From the NCBI GenBank assembly GCA_025358205.1, contig JANYKG010000058.1, positions 1-39,036 of the forward strand: 39,036 nucleotides of DNA, given 5' to 3'. The notes under the pieces were generated by a model that did not search any database, had not been told where the DNA came from, and saw only the letters and a list, made by a program, of their open reading frames with translations. Position 1 is the stretch's first letter; every line of letters starts with the position of its first letter. Shown piece by piece: positions 25,852 through 33,801 of the stretch. This DNA is from Armatimonadota bacterium. Lineage in GTDB: Bacteria > Armatimonadota > UBA5829 > DTJY01. A program made the position numbers and the translations under genes.

Positions 25852-27090
25852 TCACTGAACTTGTTCTTCAGCAAGAAGCTCGTCTATCATCGGGCGGGCA
25901 TGCTCCATGAGCGTGTCCTTACGTTTGCGCAGGTTTTGCTTGGTGTCAAGAAACATCTCAAGCGCTTTCACGGGGTCGAGAGATTCGTTCAGCAGGCGGT
26001 TGCGTGTGGCCTGCGCATCGCGAGTCACATCGCGTGTGACCGAGACGACCATGAACGCCGCCGAAAGCGCGTCTCTGACCTCCTGTTCGCGTACCAGCGG
26101 CAGCCGCTCTCGCGAGATTCGGTACTTCAGCCTGACCACCGCATCGGCCACATCCTTCTCAGAGATAGCCTTCAGTATTTTCTCAGTCGGTTCGTCCAAA
26201 TCCGCATCCACATCTATGTCCACAAACCGCCGTGCAGGCACGCTCACGAACTCGTAGGTCGTAGCCCCTTTCGCCACGTCCGCAATGACGAACCCCTTCT
26301 CCTCGTTTCGCTCGCCGAAGTCGGTGCGGTCAATGCTCCCGGCGTACACAACCGGCGGATGCGCCCTCTTGTTGAGGTCCTGAAATTTGTGGATGTGACC
26401 CATCGCCACGTAGTCGAACTCCGGGTTGGCGGCGACGCTCACCAGCATCTGAGGTTCCGACGGGTTGAAGTACCCCGGACCCGCGCTGAGCTTGGCGTTC
26501 ATCACCCAGAAATGCCCGAGCAGCACGGACGGAATGCCCGGCTCAAGCTGACGCGCCAGGTAGTCAATGTACTCGGAGTACTTGCCGACCATAAGCTCAG
26601 TGGTCTCTTCGACCGATTTACCCTTAGTCGCCTCTTTGGATAGCGCCGCGCTGCGAAGCAGGTACGGCATGGCGGCAATCTGGATGGGTCCATCAAGCGT
26701 TTCTATCCGCACGATCTCCGGACGGCTGAGCACATGGACATCCTTCACTCCCAGGGTACGGTATATCTCCACGGCGTTGGCACGGGCGGTGGCGTTGGGT
26801 ACATCGTGGTTGCCGGTCACCATGACCACGGGGATACCAGCGTCCGTGAGCCTGCGGATACAAGAGGCAAACTCGCGCTGGTGGGTCTGATTGGGGTCCC
26901 TCGCCTTGTAAGCGTCACCGGCGAAGAGCGCGACCTTCACGCCCGCGTCAAGCGCCTTGTCTATGGCGAAGTTCAGCGAGTTCCGAAAGTCCACCAGCCT
27001 TGTGTTAAGGCCGGTCTCGGAGTCAATCCTGCCGTAGGTTTCAATGCCGAAGTGCGCGTCGGCAAAGTGCATAATTCTGATGGGATTCAT
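25852..27090 (-). CDS. sbcD: SbcD/Mre11-type exonuclease
   Basis: This is the nuclease subunit of SbcCD, 412 residues, a calcineurin-like metallophosphoesterase that cuts DNA hairpins and ends with Mn2+. All phosphoesterase motifs are visible: MHFADAHFG (Asp, His), FAGDAYK (Asp), TGNHDVP (Asn-His-Asp), LLGHFWV (His) and AMGHIHKFQ (His-x-His). The C-terminal part would bind the base of the SbcC coiled coil. The gene has no Shine-Dalgarno sequence. Instead a perfect extended -10 box lies just upstream, predicting a leaderless mRNA. sbcC follows immediately in the same direction. Confidence 0.93.
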   Translation of the reverse strand: MNPIRIMHFADAHFGIETYGRIDSETGLNTRLVDFRNSLNFAIDKALDAGVKVALFAGDAYKARDPNQTHQREFASCIRRLTDAGIPVVMVTGNHDVPNATARANAVEIYRTLGVKDVHVLSRPEIVRIETLDGPIQIAAMPYLLRSAALSKEATKGKSVEETTELMVGKYSEYIDYLARQLEPGIPSVLLGHFWVMNAKLSAGPGYFNPSEPQMLVSVAANPEFDYVAMGHIHKFQDLNKRAHPPVVYAGSIDRTDFGERNEEKGFVIADVAKGATTYEFVSVPARRFVDIDVDADLDEPTEKILKAISEKDVADAVVRLKYRISRERLPLVREQEVRDALSAAFMVVSVTRDVTRDAQATRNRLLNESLDPVKALEMFLDTKQNLRKRKDTLMEHARPMIDELLAEEQVQ

Positions 27091-27096
27091 TTATGG

Positions 27097-27105
27097 ATTA
27101 TACCA
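27097..27105 (-). promoter_or_regulatory. sbcD: Extended -10 promoter of leaderless sbcD
   Basis: On the minus strand TGGTATAAT (27105-27097) is a perfect TGn-TATAAT extended -10 element. Transcription would start at or next to the A of the sbcD ATG at 27090. There is no recognisable -35 and no ribosome binding site. Confidence 0.65.
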
Positions 27106-27149
27106 GATGCCCGCGAAGCTTTGCACGCGAGGAATTAAACAATCGTCGC

Positions 27150-27183
27150 AGAAAACAGGGCACGCCCGGTGTGGACGTGCCCC
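27150..27183 (-). terminator. Rho-independent terminator of the exported amidase-like gene
   Basis: On the minus strand GGGCACG and CGTGCCC form a perfect 7-bp stem around an 11-base loop, followed by TGTTTTCT. It lies about 30 bases after the stop codon at 27212 and isolates this gene from sbcD. Confidence 0.75.
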
Positions 27184-27211
27184 AGTCTAACTTACTTCCG
27201 CGATGCCGTCC

Positions 27212-30064
27212 CTATGGAGTGGGAAGGTGCGCGATAACGTACTGCGCGTCAGCAAGCAGTATATTCGCTGCTGCGACGGTCAGGTGCTTGCCGGACTGCG
27301 CGTTGACTTCGTTGATGAAGTTCTTAAGGTAGTTCTTCGCATCGACGATGTCGCCGGTATCCTTCTCGTACTTCGCCAACTTCACGAGCAGACTGTTTTG
27401 TATGCCCTCGTTGTCGATCTGGCCTCCAGCATACAGCTGGTTGATAGCCGTGCCTATGCTCTCGAGGGTTGCCCCGATGGTGAATGTCACGGACTTGGCA
27501 GTGGAATTGCCCATGCCGTCAACCGCAGTCACCACCAAAGTGTGCGTACCTAGAGGAGCCCAAAGCAGGCTATAGGTTGTGCCGTTGCCAATCGCCGCAC
27601 CATCCATCGTGGCCGAGATCGAAGCAACGCCGGAGAAGTCATCAACAGCTCCGAAGCTAACCAGTACACCACCAGCCTGCAGGTACTGCTTGGCCTCAGG
27701 TGAGACGATCGTGATGACCGGAGGAGTCGAGTCCATCGTGAAGACGACGGTCTGAGTGGCAGTGTTGCCCACGTTGTCCACGGCGGTCACGGCCAGCGTA
27801 TGCAGACCGCTCGCAAGACCGCTAACAGCCACGCCGCTTGTGACTTCGGAGCCATCAAGGGCGGCTGTCACGCTGGCAACGCCACTGAGAGAGTCAACAG
27901 CACTGAACTCAGGAGTGATGACCTTTCCAGCGTAGATCTGGGCCAATGGGGCCGTGATCGTGATCACAGGTGCGTCCTTGTCAACGTTGAAATTGACGCT
28001 CTTGGTGGACTCGTTCCCCAGCTTGTCCTTGGCAGACACTGAAAGAGTGTGAATGCCATTTCCAAGGCCGCTGACGGAGTCGCCGCTTACAATGTCCGTG
28101 CCATTAACGTTGGCAGTAATGGTGTCAAGGCCGCTCATGGCGTCAGTGGCGCTGAAGCTGACCGTGATCGGGTCTGCGTTGTACCACTTTGCCTCGGGGG
28201 CAGCGATGGTGATCTCGGGGCCGTCTCCGTCAACACCAATCTGCGCGCTGGCTACTGCACCGAATGCGCCGCCTGCAAAGCCGTCCTTAACCATCTTCCA
28301 TGATGTGGTGTAAGTGCCCGTCTCAGCAGGTGCGGTCAGTGAGACTGCAAACTCAGCGGTGTCGCCGGGATAGTAGTTACCATCGTTGGCGATATAGATC
28401 TTCGTACCAACGACGCCGAACTGGTCAGCCGCTGTCGCCTGAAGGTTCCAGACGGTATACGGGTTGTAGGCAGTGCCCACTTGCTTATTGCCCCAGCACC
28501 ATGCCATGCCCTGGTTCTTCATGGAAACGGTTCCGTTGACAGCAGCGCCAGGCAGCACATACGCCGGGAAGCTGACGCTGTCCACTGTTGCGCCCAGGTA
28601 CGGCTTGGGTGTTACGGCGAAGAAGTTGCAGATGCCGGTGTACATACCCCAGGCAATCGTTGCACGGAAGATCTTGTCCTGATGGAAGGCCTGGTCAGGG
28701 TAGAACTTCCAGTCGTCATGGAACAGGAGTTCCATCAACTGCGCAGGAGCCTTGACCTCTCGGATTTCGCCGAAGTTGGATGTCTTCACACCTCGGTCCT
28801 GCCATCGAGCGTTAGCGTCAGCAGTGCCCTGCTTGTAGCCGCGGTATGTGCCGTAAGGAACGGACCACTCCTGCGGGACAGGGGTGGTCGTCGCGTTGTA
28901 GATTGCTTCCGCCCAGGTGCCGTCGTACTGGCTGCGGATGGCGCTGATGACACCGTTCTCCACCGCAGTACAGTAGGCGGCCGACTTCGCCTGCTCAGTC
29001 GGATACTGCGCGATGTACCAATATGTCTCAGTACCGCGCGCCTGTGACTGTATGGGGCTTCCCGTGGTGGCCGCGTTGCTGTGCAGGCTGAAGGACACCG
29101 TGTTGTTGTAGTTGTAGCCGAGCGTCTGCATCAGGTAGTTGACGTAGTATGCCCTCGCACGGAGGTCCTTGTCGGCCTGGAGGGGCAGGGCCGGCTCGTC
29201 CCATACAGACTGAGGCAGACCGATATCCTGCAGATTGTACTTAGAGGCAACCTGCCATCTGGGATACGATGTCGCAGGGTAACCAAAGGAAGTAGCCGGG
29301 AAAGCGCCGGCTGACTTGTTGAGATTCCTGGAGCAGTACGTCGCCGCGCCCCCCGCCTTACAATAGGCATACAGGAACCTGATGGTCTCCGGGGACATGT
29401 CGTCCTCGTAGTACATCGGCCACGAGAAGCCCTTGGTCCAGTAGTAGTAGTCACTGGGCTGGTAGGCAGCGCCCATTCCCGGAGGACGATTCGTCACCGG
29501 GTTCGGACCGCAGAGAGTTCTCTGGGCGCGATACCAAGTGGTGCCGATGAAATATGAGCCGTGGCTGGGATGCAGAACGACCAGTTTTCCGGTCAGTTCA
29601 CTTGACAGCGGAGTAACTACGGGGACGCTCCCGACACCCTGCGCGGCCATGAGGCTGCGGCTCACATCGCCAGGACCGCCCAGTGACATCAATGATCTGC
29701 CTCCACTTGAGCCGAAAAGGTCTGACGGTGGAGGCAGATATGTCCACAGCGGGAATCCGCCTACTGTGACCTCGATGTTGGTGATTTCCGGCCACTGTGT
29801 CAACGCATCGTTGATCGCTTCCACATAGGCATCAGACTGCGAATCGCCGAAGCCACCGGTGAATACATCAGTACTCAGGTCAACTGTAACACTGTCTTCT
29901 GTAGCCGTCAGGTTCACTACTGACGTGCCGAGGGGAAATACTCCACTGTTCAGCACCATATCATTGATGGCATCTGCAGGGGTCTGAGCCATTGCGGCTC
30001 CGGAAACGAGTATCAACGCCAGCCCGATGACTAGCAGGATACTTCTAACATGATTTCGCAACAT
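27212..30064 (-). CDS. Exported multidomain amidase-like protein (GerMN, amidase, Ig-like repeats, FIMAH)
   Basis: The 950-residue protein has a signal peptide (SILLVIGLALILVSGAAMA). Residues about 40-110 look like a GerMN domain (SVTVDLSTDVFTGGFGDSQS). Residues about 155-480 resemble a divergent N-acetylmuramoyl-L-alanine amidase (Amidase_3): LHPSHGSYF near 165 and SFSLHSNA near 326 give candidate zinc His residues, and MELLFHDDW near 440 the catalytic Glu. Three immunoglobulin-like repeats of about 90 residues follow (610-865), each opening with PxITI and holding a D-SGV or SGL motif. The C-terminus (about 880-950) is a FIMAH-like helical domain (LKNFINEVNAQSGKHLTVAA). It probably acts on the cell wall. 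Start ATG has a GGAGG site. The amidase call is moderately sure because motif spacing is unusual. Confidence 0.75.
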   Translation of the reverse strand: MLRNHVRSILLVIGLALILVSGAAMAQTPADAINDMVLNSGVFPLGTSVVNLTATEDSVTVDLSTDVFTGGFGDSQSDAYVEAINDALTQWPEITNIEVTVGGFPLWTYLPPPSDLFGSSGGRSLMSLGGPGDVSRSLMAAQGVGSVPVVTPLSSELTGKLVVLHPSHGSYFIGTTWYRAQRTLCGPNPVTNRPPGMGAAYQPSDYYYWTKGFSWPMYYEDDMSPETIRFLYAYCKAGGAATYCSRNLNKSAGAFPATSFGYPATSYPRWQVASKYNLQDIGLPQSVWDEPALPLQADKDLRARAYYVNYLMQTLGYNYNNTVSFSLHSNAATTGSPIQSQARGTETYWYIAQYPTEQAKSAAYCTAVENGVISAIRSQYDGTWAEAIYNATTTPVPQEWSVPYGTYRGYKQGTADANARWQDRGVKTSNFGEIREVKAPAQLMELLFHDDWKFYPDQAFHQDKIFRATIAWGMYTGICNFFAVTPKPYLGATVDSVSFPAYVLPGAAVNGTVSMKNQGMAWCWGNKQVGTAYNPYTVWNLQATAADQFGVVGTKIYIANDGNYYPGDTAEFAVSLTAPAETGTYTTSWKMVKDGFAGGAFGAVASAQIGVDGDGPEITIAAPEAKWYNADPITVSFSATDAMSGLDTITANVNGTDIVSGDSVSGLGNGIHTLSVSAKDKLGNESTKSVNFNVDKDAPVITITAPLAQIYAGKVITPEFSAVDSLSGVASVTAALDGSEVTSGVAVSGLASGLHTLAVTAVDNVGNTATQTVVFTMDSTPPVITIVSPEAKQYLQAGGVLVSFGAVDDFSGVASISATMDGAAIGNGTTYSLLWAPLGTHTLVVTAVDGMGNSTAKSVTFTIGATLESIGTAINQLYAGGQIDNEGIQNSLLVKLAKYEKDTGDIVDAKNYLKNFINEVNAQSGKHLTVAAANILLADAQYVIAHLPTP

Positions 30065-30267
30065 GTTTCTATGAACCTCCTTACTCAGAATAGCCCGTCA
30101 TTGGGCAATCAGACCAGAAACTGCAGCAATCTCTTTCCTACCACCCCCCTGCAATGCAAACGTTTACATAGCGGATGACATTCGACAAGAAACCGAAAAC
30201 TCTGGTGGGAGGTCAAAACAAGCTAGCCCGCATTATTCACGAACAGAGTGAACAATGCTCCGAAGGC

Positions 30268-30298
30268 CCTGGATGATTCAGAACACTAATCATCCAGG
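30268..30298. repeat. Perfect 11-bp inverted repeat
   Basis: CCTGGATGATT (30268-30278) and AATCATCCAGG (30288-30298) are exactly complementary around a 9-base loop. No U-run follows on either strand, so it is not a standard terminator. It could be an operator or an mRNA leader structure. Confidence 0.6.
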
Positions 30299-30463
30299 CT
30301 AGGACATGCTTGCATAACCCAGATTTTGCGAATCGCGACCCCTCTGATTGCGGCTCTAGACGCGCAGCCGATATTCACTTAATCAACTCCACGCACGGCC
30401 ACAATTCACTTGCTCTCGCTATCCAGTATATCTGCCGGGTTTCATGCGGTCAATACCTTTTTT

Positions 30464-30483
30464 GAAAAACTGGTAATAATACC
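30464..30483 (+). promoter_or_regulatory. Conserved 20-bp motif, copy 2
   Basis: GAAAAACTGGTAATAATACC is identical to the copy at 11650-11669. Here it lies about 170 bases upstream of the predicted start of transcription of the phosphodiester-glycosidase-like gene, and about 400 bases upstream of the divergent amidase-like gene. Confidence 0.5.
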
Positions 30484-30637
30484 GGGGATGTTTTTGTCCC
30501 TAGCCCATGTCAAATAGCTGAAAGGCAGTACAGCAAGCCAGCGATTGTGGAGCCACCTGAATACCGATTGAAATACTTGCAAATAAGTGGGAACTTAAAA
30601 ACCGGCAATATGCTCAGTTACGCTCAAGGCAGGCGAG

Positions 30638-30646
30638 TGCTATTAT
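30638..30646 (+). promoter_or_regulatory. Extended -10 promoter of the phosphodiester-glycosidase-like gene
   Basis: TGCTATTAT is a TGn extended -10 with one mismatch from TATAAT. The start would be near 30653, about 30 bases before ATG 30683. No good -35 is visible, which is normal for this promoter class. Confidence 0.5.
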
Positions 30647-30682
30647 ATACTTGAAGGAGAGATAAGCCGGGAGGTGAGTAGT

Positions 30683-31783
30683 ATGAAAACCAACATCCTG
30701 ATCGCCCTAATCCTTCTGAGTGTAAATCTCAGCCAATCTGCGTGGTGCGCAGAGAACATTTCATACTCCAAGGTAACTTGGAGCGGGATATCGGCTCACG
30801 TCATATCCATTAATCTGAACTCCCCAGATACCAAAGTCAGCGTTCTGCTGGCGAAAAACGGACGCGGCTCCTCGGAGTCGTTCTCGTCCATGACCAACCG
30901 GGTAAAGCCCGCCGCCGCCATCACAGGCACATTCTTCTGCTTACAGAGCCTGATGCCCACCGGCGACATTGTTATTGACGGTAAATCCATCCATACCGGC
31001 AGCGTAGGCGCCGGCGTCTGCGTTACCCCGGACAACAAGGTAAAGTTCATCCCCTACTCCATTGGCCATAAAACCAAATGGCAGGGATTTGAAGCAGTTC
31101 TGTGCGCCGGACCCACACTGCTTCGCGGCGGACAGCGATACCTGATGCCCAGGGATGAAGGATTCCATGATCCTGCCCTGTTCGGCTTCAAGCGCCGCAC
31201 CGCCGTTGGACTCACTGCGAGCAACAAACTGCTCATGGTGACTGTTGAGAAACCTATTCAACTCCGCACGCTGGCAAACGTGATGATGCATCTGGGCGCT
31301 GTGGACGCAGTGTCTCTTGACGGAGGCACTTCCACCGCACTGCAGATCAACGGCAAAACCGTCAGCCGGCCCGGACGCAGGTTGACAAACCTGCTGATTG
31401 CATACAGCACGGACTATGACTACAAACAGCACAGACAAGCTTTGGCTCCTGCGCTGAGGAATACGATGGTTGCATCGGCCAACGTGCCAACAGCCCCGAC
31501 GAGCTTGGTCGTCGGCAACACTACTGCTCAGATACCTGAGAACCTGATGCTCTCTTACCGATACCGGACTACCAGCCTTGCCAGCAGAGGCAGGATCGGT
31601 CTCAGCACGGCCAAGACGCCGATGACAAAAGCATCGGACGCTGTCCCGTCTACTGAGCCGGTAGCGGCGATGACCACAAAACCTGATACAGAGGCTTCTC
31701 TCACAACTCTGTCAGCCAAACCCGCGCGGCGCGATCCGCGTATGGGTGAGCCAAGTGTATCCAACCACCTTCTAGCTCGCTAG
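30683..31783 (+). CDS. Exported phosphodiester glycosidase-like protein (NAGPA/DUF2233 domain)
   Basis: The 366-residue protein has a signal peptide (MKTNILIALILLSVNLSQSA, cut near WCA-EN). The body, about 30-245, matches the NAGPA domain first known from the enzyme uncovering mannose 6-phosphate. Landmarks are AAITGTFFCLQSLMPTGDIV, RTAVGLTASNKLLMVTVE and VDAVSLDGGTSTALQINGK near residue 210, the conserved DGG-S-x-L motif. Bacterial members hydrolyse sugar-phosphodiester bonds in envelope polymers or are annotated as exopolysaccharide proteins. The last 100 or so residues are Ser/Thr/Ala-rich and probably disordered. GTG 30674 is in frame, but ATG 30683 has a GGAGG site 8 bases upstream. A terminator follows at 31815. 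Confidence 0.82.
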   Translation: MKTNILIALILLSVNLSQSAWCAENISYSKVTWSGISAHVISINLNSPDTKVSVLLAKNGRGSSESFSSMTNRVKPAAAITGTFFCLQSLMPTGDIVIDGKSIHTGSVGAGVCVTPDNKVKFIPYSIGHKTKWQGFEAVLCAGPTLLRGGQRYLMPRDEGFHDPALFGFKRRTAVGLTASNKLLMVTVEKPIQLRTLANVMMHLGAVDAVSLDGGTSTALQINGKTVSRPGRRLTNLLIAYSTDYDYKQHRQALAPALRNTMVASANVPTAPTSLVVGNTTAQIPENLMLSYRYRTTSLASRGRIGLSTAKTPMTKASDAVPSTEPVAAMTTKPDTEASLTTLSAKPARRDPRMGEPSVSNHLLAR

Positions 31784-31814
31784 TCGGGCAGAAAGGAAAG
31801 AAGAGAGTCTTCGG

Positions 31815-31855
31815 GAGGGCGGTGATCCAAAGAGTTCGCCGCCCTCTCACTTTGT
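31815..31855 (+). terminator. Rho-independent-like terminator
   Basis: GAGGGCGG (31815-31822) and CCGCCCTC (31839-31846) form a perfect 8-bp GC-rich stem, followed by TCACTTTGT. It lies about 30 bases after the phosphodiester-glycosidase-like gene. The U-tract is short. Confidence 0.6.
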
Positions 31856-31872
31856 CAACGCCACAGCTCAGC

Positions 31873-31901
31873 TTGACACAAACCGCTCCCATCCGCATAA
31901 T
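31873..31901 (+). promoter_or_regulatory. Near-consensus sigma-70 promoter of the DUF362 gene
   Basis: TTGACA (31873-31878), a 17-bp spacer and CATAAT (31896-31901) predict a start near 31908. The leader before ATG 31934 is about 26 bases and carries a GGGAG ribosome binding site. Confidence 0.75.
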
Positions 31902-31933
31902 GAAGCCATCAACCTGAATCGGGAGCACTCAAC

Positions 31934-33040
31934 ATGAGCAAGGTACTTTTCGGCGCGGCACAGGCGCAGCACTTGAAGTGGCAGTCCACCCTGCCCGGCA
32001 AGCTGGACACCATACTGGAGAAGCTGGACATCGCAGGCGACCTGAAGGACAAGCGGGTCTGCGTGAAGATGCACCTCGGCGGCAACGTGGGCTATACTAC
32101 GGTCCACCCCGTCTTCGTGCGCAGGCTGATCACGTTCATCAAGGCGTCCGGCGGCAAGCCGTTCGTCACCGACAGCAACCACTCCGCGCTAACCGCGTTC
32201 GAGCGAGGCTACACGCAGGAGACCATCGGCTGCCCAATCGTCCCGGCGGCGGGCGCCAGTGACAAGTACTACCACACATTCCCCGCGCCGTACAAGAACC
32301 TGAAGGAGCTTCACGTCGCCGGGGAGATCGTGGACGCGGACTACCTGATTGTCCTCTCACACGCCAAGGCGCACGGCAACAGCGGCTACGGCGGGGCGAT
32401 CAAGAACCTTGCACTGGGAGCCATGAACGCCGTCTCGCGCAACGCCCTGCACATGGCCCAGCATTCCGAGAGCTACTGGGACGCAGACAAGTGTACTCAC
32501 TACACGGACGGCTGCGAGTTGTGCATCACTAACTGCAAGCTGAACGCCATGCGGTTTGCCGACGACAAGACCCTGCATGTGGGCTTCCATGAGTGCAACT
32601 TCTGCTATGAGTGCAACACCGTCTGCCCGCACGGCGCGGTGAGCGTCCGAGAGGTTTTTGCGGCTGATTTTCAGGAAGTGATGGCGATTGGGACCAAGAT
32701 CGTGATGAACCATTTCGACGAGAAGAGTAGAGCCTTTATCAACCTGGCGACCAACGTCACGCCGTTCTGCGATTGCTGGGGGTTCTCCACGCCCAGCCTG
32801 GTGCCGGACATCGGGCTGTTTGCGTCGAAAGACATGATCGCGGTGGAGACTGCGACTTTGGACTCGATCAAGACAGAGAACTTGATTCCAGGCTCGATTC
32901 CGCCGTGGCTGACACTGCGGCCTGAGGTTGAGGGTCATCTCTTCAAGAAGATCCACGGCAAGGACCCCTACCTGCACGTCACAGCCTGCGAGCGCCTCGG
33001 CCTCGGTACGAGTGCATATGAAATCGAAGAAGTGGAATAG
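31934..33040 (+). CDS. DUF362 domain iron-sulfur protein
   Basis: The 368-residue cytoplasmic protein has the DUF362 pattern: VCVKMHLGGNVGYTTVHPVF, KPFVTDSNHSAL, YLIVLSHAKAHGNSGYGGAI and KNLALGAM. An embedded ferredoxin-like segment has cysteines in CTHYTDGCELCITNC (about 186-200) and CNFCYECNTVCP (about 221-233), enough for two 4Fe-4S clusters, though the spacing of the first set is not canonical CX2CX2CX3C. DUF362 proteins are often annotated as iron-sulfur or 4Fe-4S-binding proteins with no settled reaction. It has its own promoter and is probably monocistronic. Its stop codon is 3 bases from the first REP half-element. Confidence 0.85.
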   Translation: MSKVLFGAAQAQHLKWQSTLPGKLDTILEKLDIAGDLKDKRVCVKMHLGGNVGYTTVHPVFVRRLITFIKASGGKPFVTDSNHSALTAFERGYTQETIGCPIVPAAGASDKYYHTFPAPYKNLKELHVAGEIVDADYLIVLSHAKAHGNSGYGGAIKNLALGAMNAVSRNALHMAQHSESYWDADKCTHYTDGCELCITNCKLNAMRFADDKTLHVGFHECNFCYECNTVCPHGAVSVREVFAADFQEVMAIGTKIVMNHFDEKSRAFINLATNVTPFCDCWGFSTPSLVPDIGLFASKDMIAVETATLDSIKTENLIPGSIPPWLTLRPEVEGHLFKKIHGKDPYLHVTACERLGLGTSAYEIEEVE

Positions 33041-33043
33041 AGC

Positions 33044-33067
33044 GGGAGCGCGAGCGTCCTCACGCGC
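33044..33067. repeat. REP half-element (left type)
   Basis: GGGAGCGC followed by a small hairpin (GAGCGTCCTCACGCGC) matches the left half of the full elements. It starts 3 bases after the stop codon of the DUF362 gene. Confidence 0.65.
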
Positions 33068-33071
33068 ATCT

Positions 33072-33136
33072 GGGAGCGCATGTGTCCTCACGTGCTTATC
33101 TCCGGAAGGGATGCGGGTGAGGACACCCGCGCTCCC
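33072..33136. repeat. REP-like bipartite palindrome, copy B
   Basis: The outer GGGAGCGC/GCGCTCCC arms pair. The left half forms a GCATGTG/CACGTGC hairpin and the right half GCGGGT/ACCCGC. The RAYT reading frame ends inside this element, with its TGA at 33088-33090. Confidence 0.8.
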
Positions 33137-33708
33137 AAGCACCCGGCTTTCTCCGGATTATTTCGGATATATGCCACCGCTCTCTCATAATGCCGCTCGT
33201 TCCGTATGAACCGGTCCCAGTATTCCTTCTGCCACACAGTACCACTGCGACCCAGCCGTTCGTTGATCTTCCGCGCAGTATACGACTCCCAGCCCTTCAC
33301 AGCATCACAAAGCAAATACGGCTCTTTCATGCGTACCAAGATATGCACATGGTTCGGCATGATCACCCAAGCATGAATCTCGTAGCGAACTCCATCGTAT
33401 GCTCGGAGCGAGTCTTCTACAAGTTCAGCGATAGCAGGCCGGCGAAGCAAACACTCACCATGTCCGGCATCAAGCCATGCGTCTATACGCTCACGGTATG
33501 CCTCGTCACCTTCCGCTGTGTCCGCTTCCTCTGCTAGCCTCTCGGCCACATGTCTCGGCAGCGAATCCGCGAGCCGATAGGTCACCATTTGTGTCACGCT
33601 GCCGCTCTCAAAATGGGGAAGGTAACCTCTAGAATGCCATCCGTATCCGTCCCTGGGAGCGCAGGTGTCCTCACATGCTTCCGCTGTCAAGGTCTCATTC
33701 TCATTCAT
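33088..33708 (-). CDS. REP-associated tyrosine transposase (RAYT, Y1_Tnp family)
   Basis: The 206-residue protein is an IS200/IS605-like single-domain HUH transposase of the REP-associated type. The metal-binding HUH motif is MPNHVHILVRM, and the catalytic Tyr lies in RHYERAVAYIRNNPEKAG. WQKEYWDRFIRNERHY is the conserved RAYT segment. Such enzymes nick and join REP hairpins as single-stranded DNA. REP elements flank it on both sides. The first 20 or so residues (with CEDTCAPRD) and the last 15 (CLGARVSSPASLPEIST) are translations of REP sequence rather than part of the family core. ATG 33708 has an AAGGTG site. The enzyme core looks intact, so it may be active. Confidence 0.9.
   Translation of the reverse strand: MNENETLTAEACEDTCAPRDGYGWHSRGYLPHFESGSVTQMVTYRLADSLPRHVAERLAEEADTAEGDEAYRERIDAWLDAGHGECLLRRPAIAELVEDSLRAYDGVRYEIHAWVIMPNHVHILVRMKEPYLLCDAVKGWESYTARKINERLGRSGTVWQKEYWDRFIRNERHYERAVAYIRNNPEKAGCLGARVSSPASLPEIST
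33655..33678. repeat. REP half-element inside the RAYT 5' coding end
   Basis: GGGAGCGC plus the GCAGGTG/CACATGC hairpin is a left-type half element. It is translated on the minus strand as part of the RAYT N-terminus. Confidence 0.7.
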
Positions 33709-33725
33709 AAGTCACCTTTCACACT

Positions 33726-33796
33726 GGGAGCGCACGTGTCCTCACGTGCTTCCGCTTCCTTCCGGAGGAGATGCGGGTGAGGACACCCGCGCTCCC
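33726..33796. repeat. REP-like bipartite palindrome, copy D
   Basis: A full element, with GGGAGCGC and GCGCTCCC outer arms, a GCACGTG/CACGTGC left hairpin, a GCGGGT/ACCCGC right hairpin and TCCGGAGG in the middle. It lies directly upstream of the RAYT gene. Confidence 0.8.
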
Positions 33797-33801
33797 ATTT
33801 G

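Larger units (their letters stand above)
30065..30682. other. Long divergent intergenic region
   Basis: This 618-base gap between two divergent genes for exported proteins holds no convincing gene. It contains an 11-bp perfect hairpin (30268-30298), the second copy of the 20-bp motif (30464-30483), a small GGGA/TCCC hairpin right after it, and an extended -10 promoter at 30638-30646. It is visibly more AT-rich than its neighbours. Confidence 0.6.
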
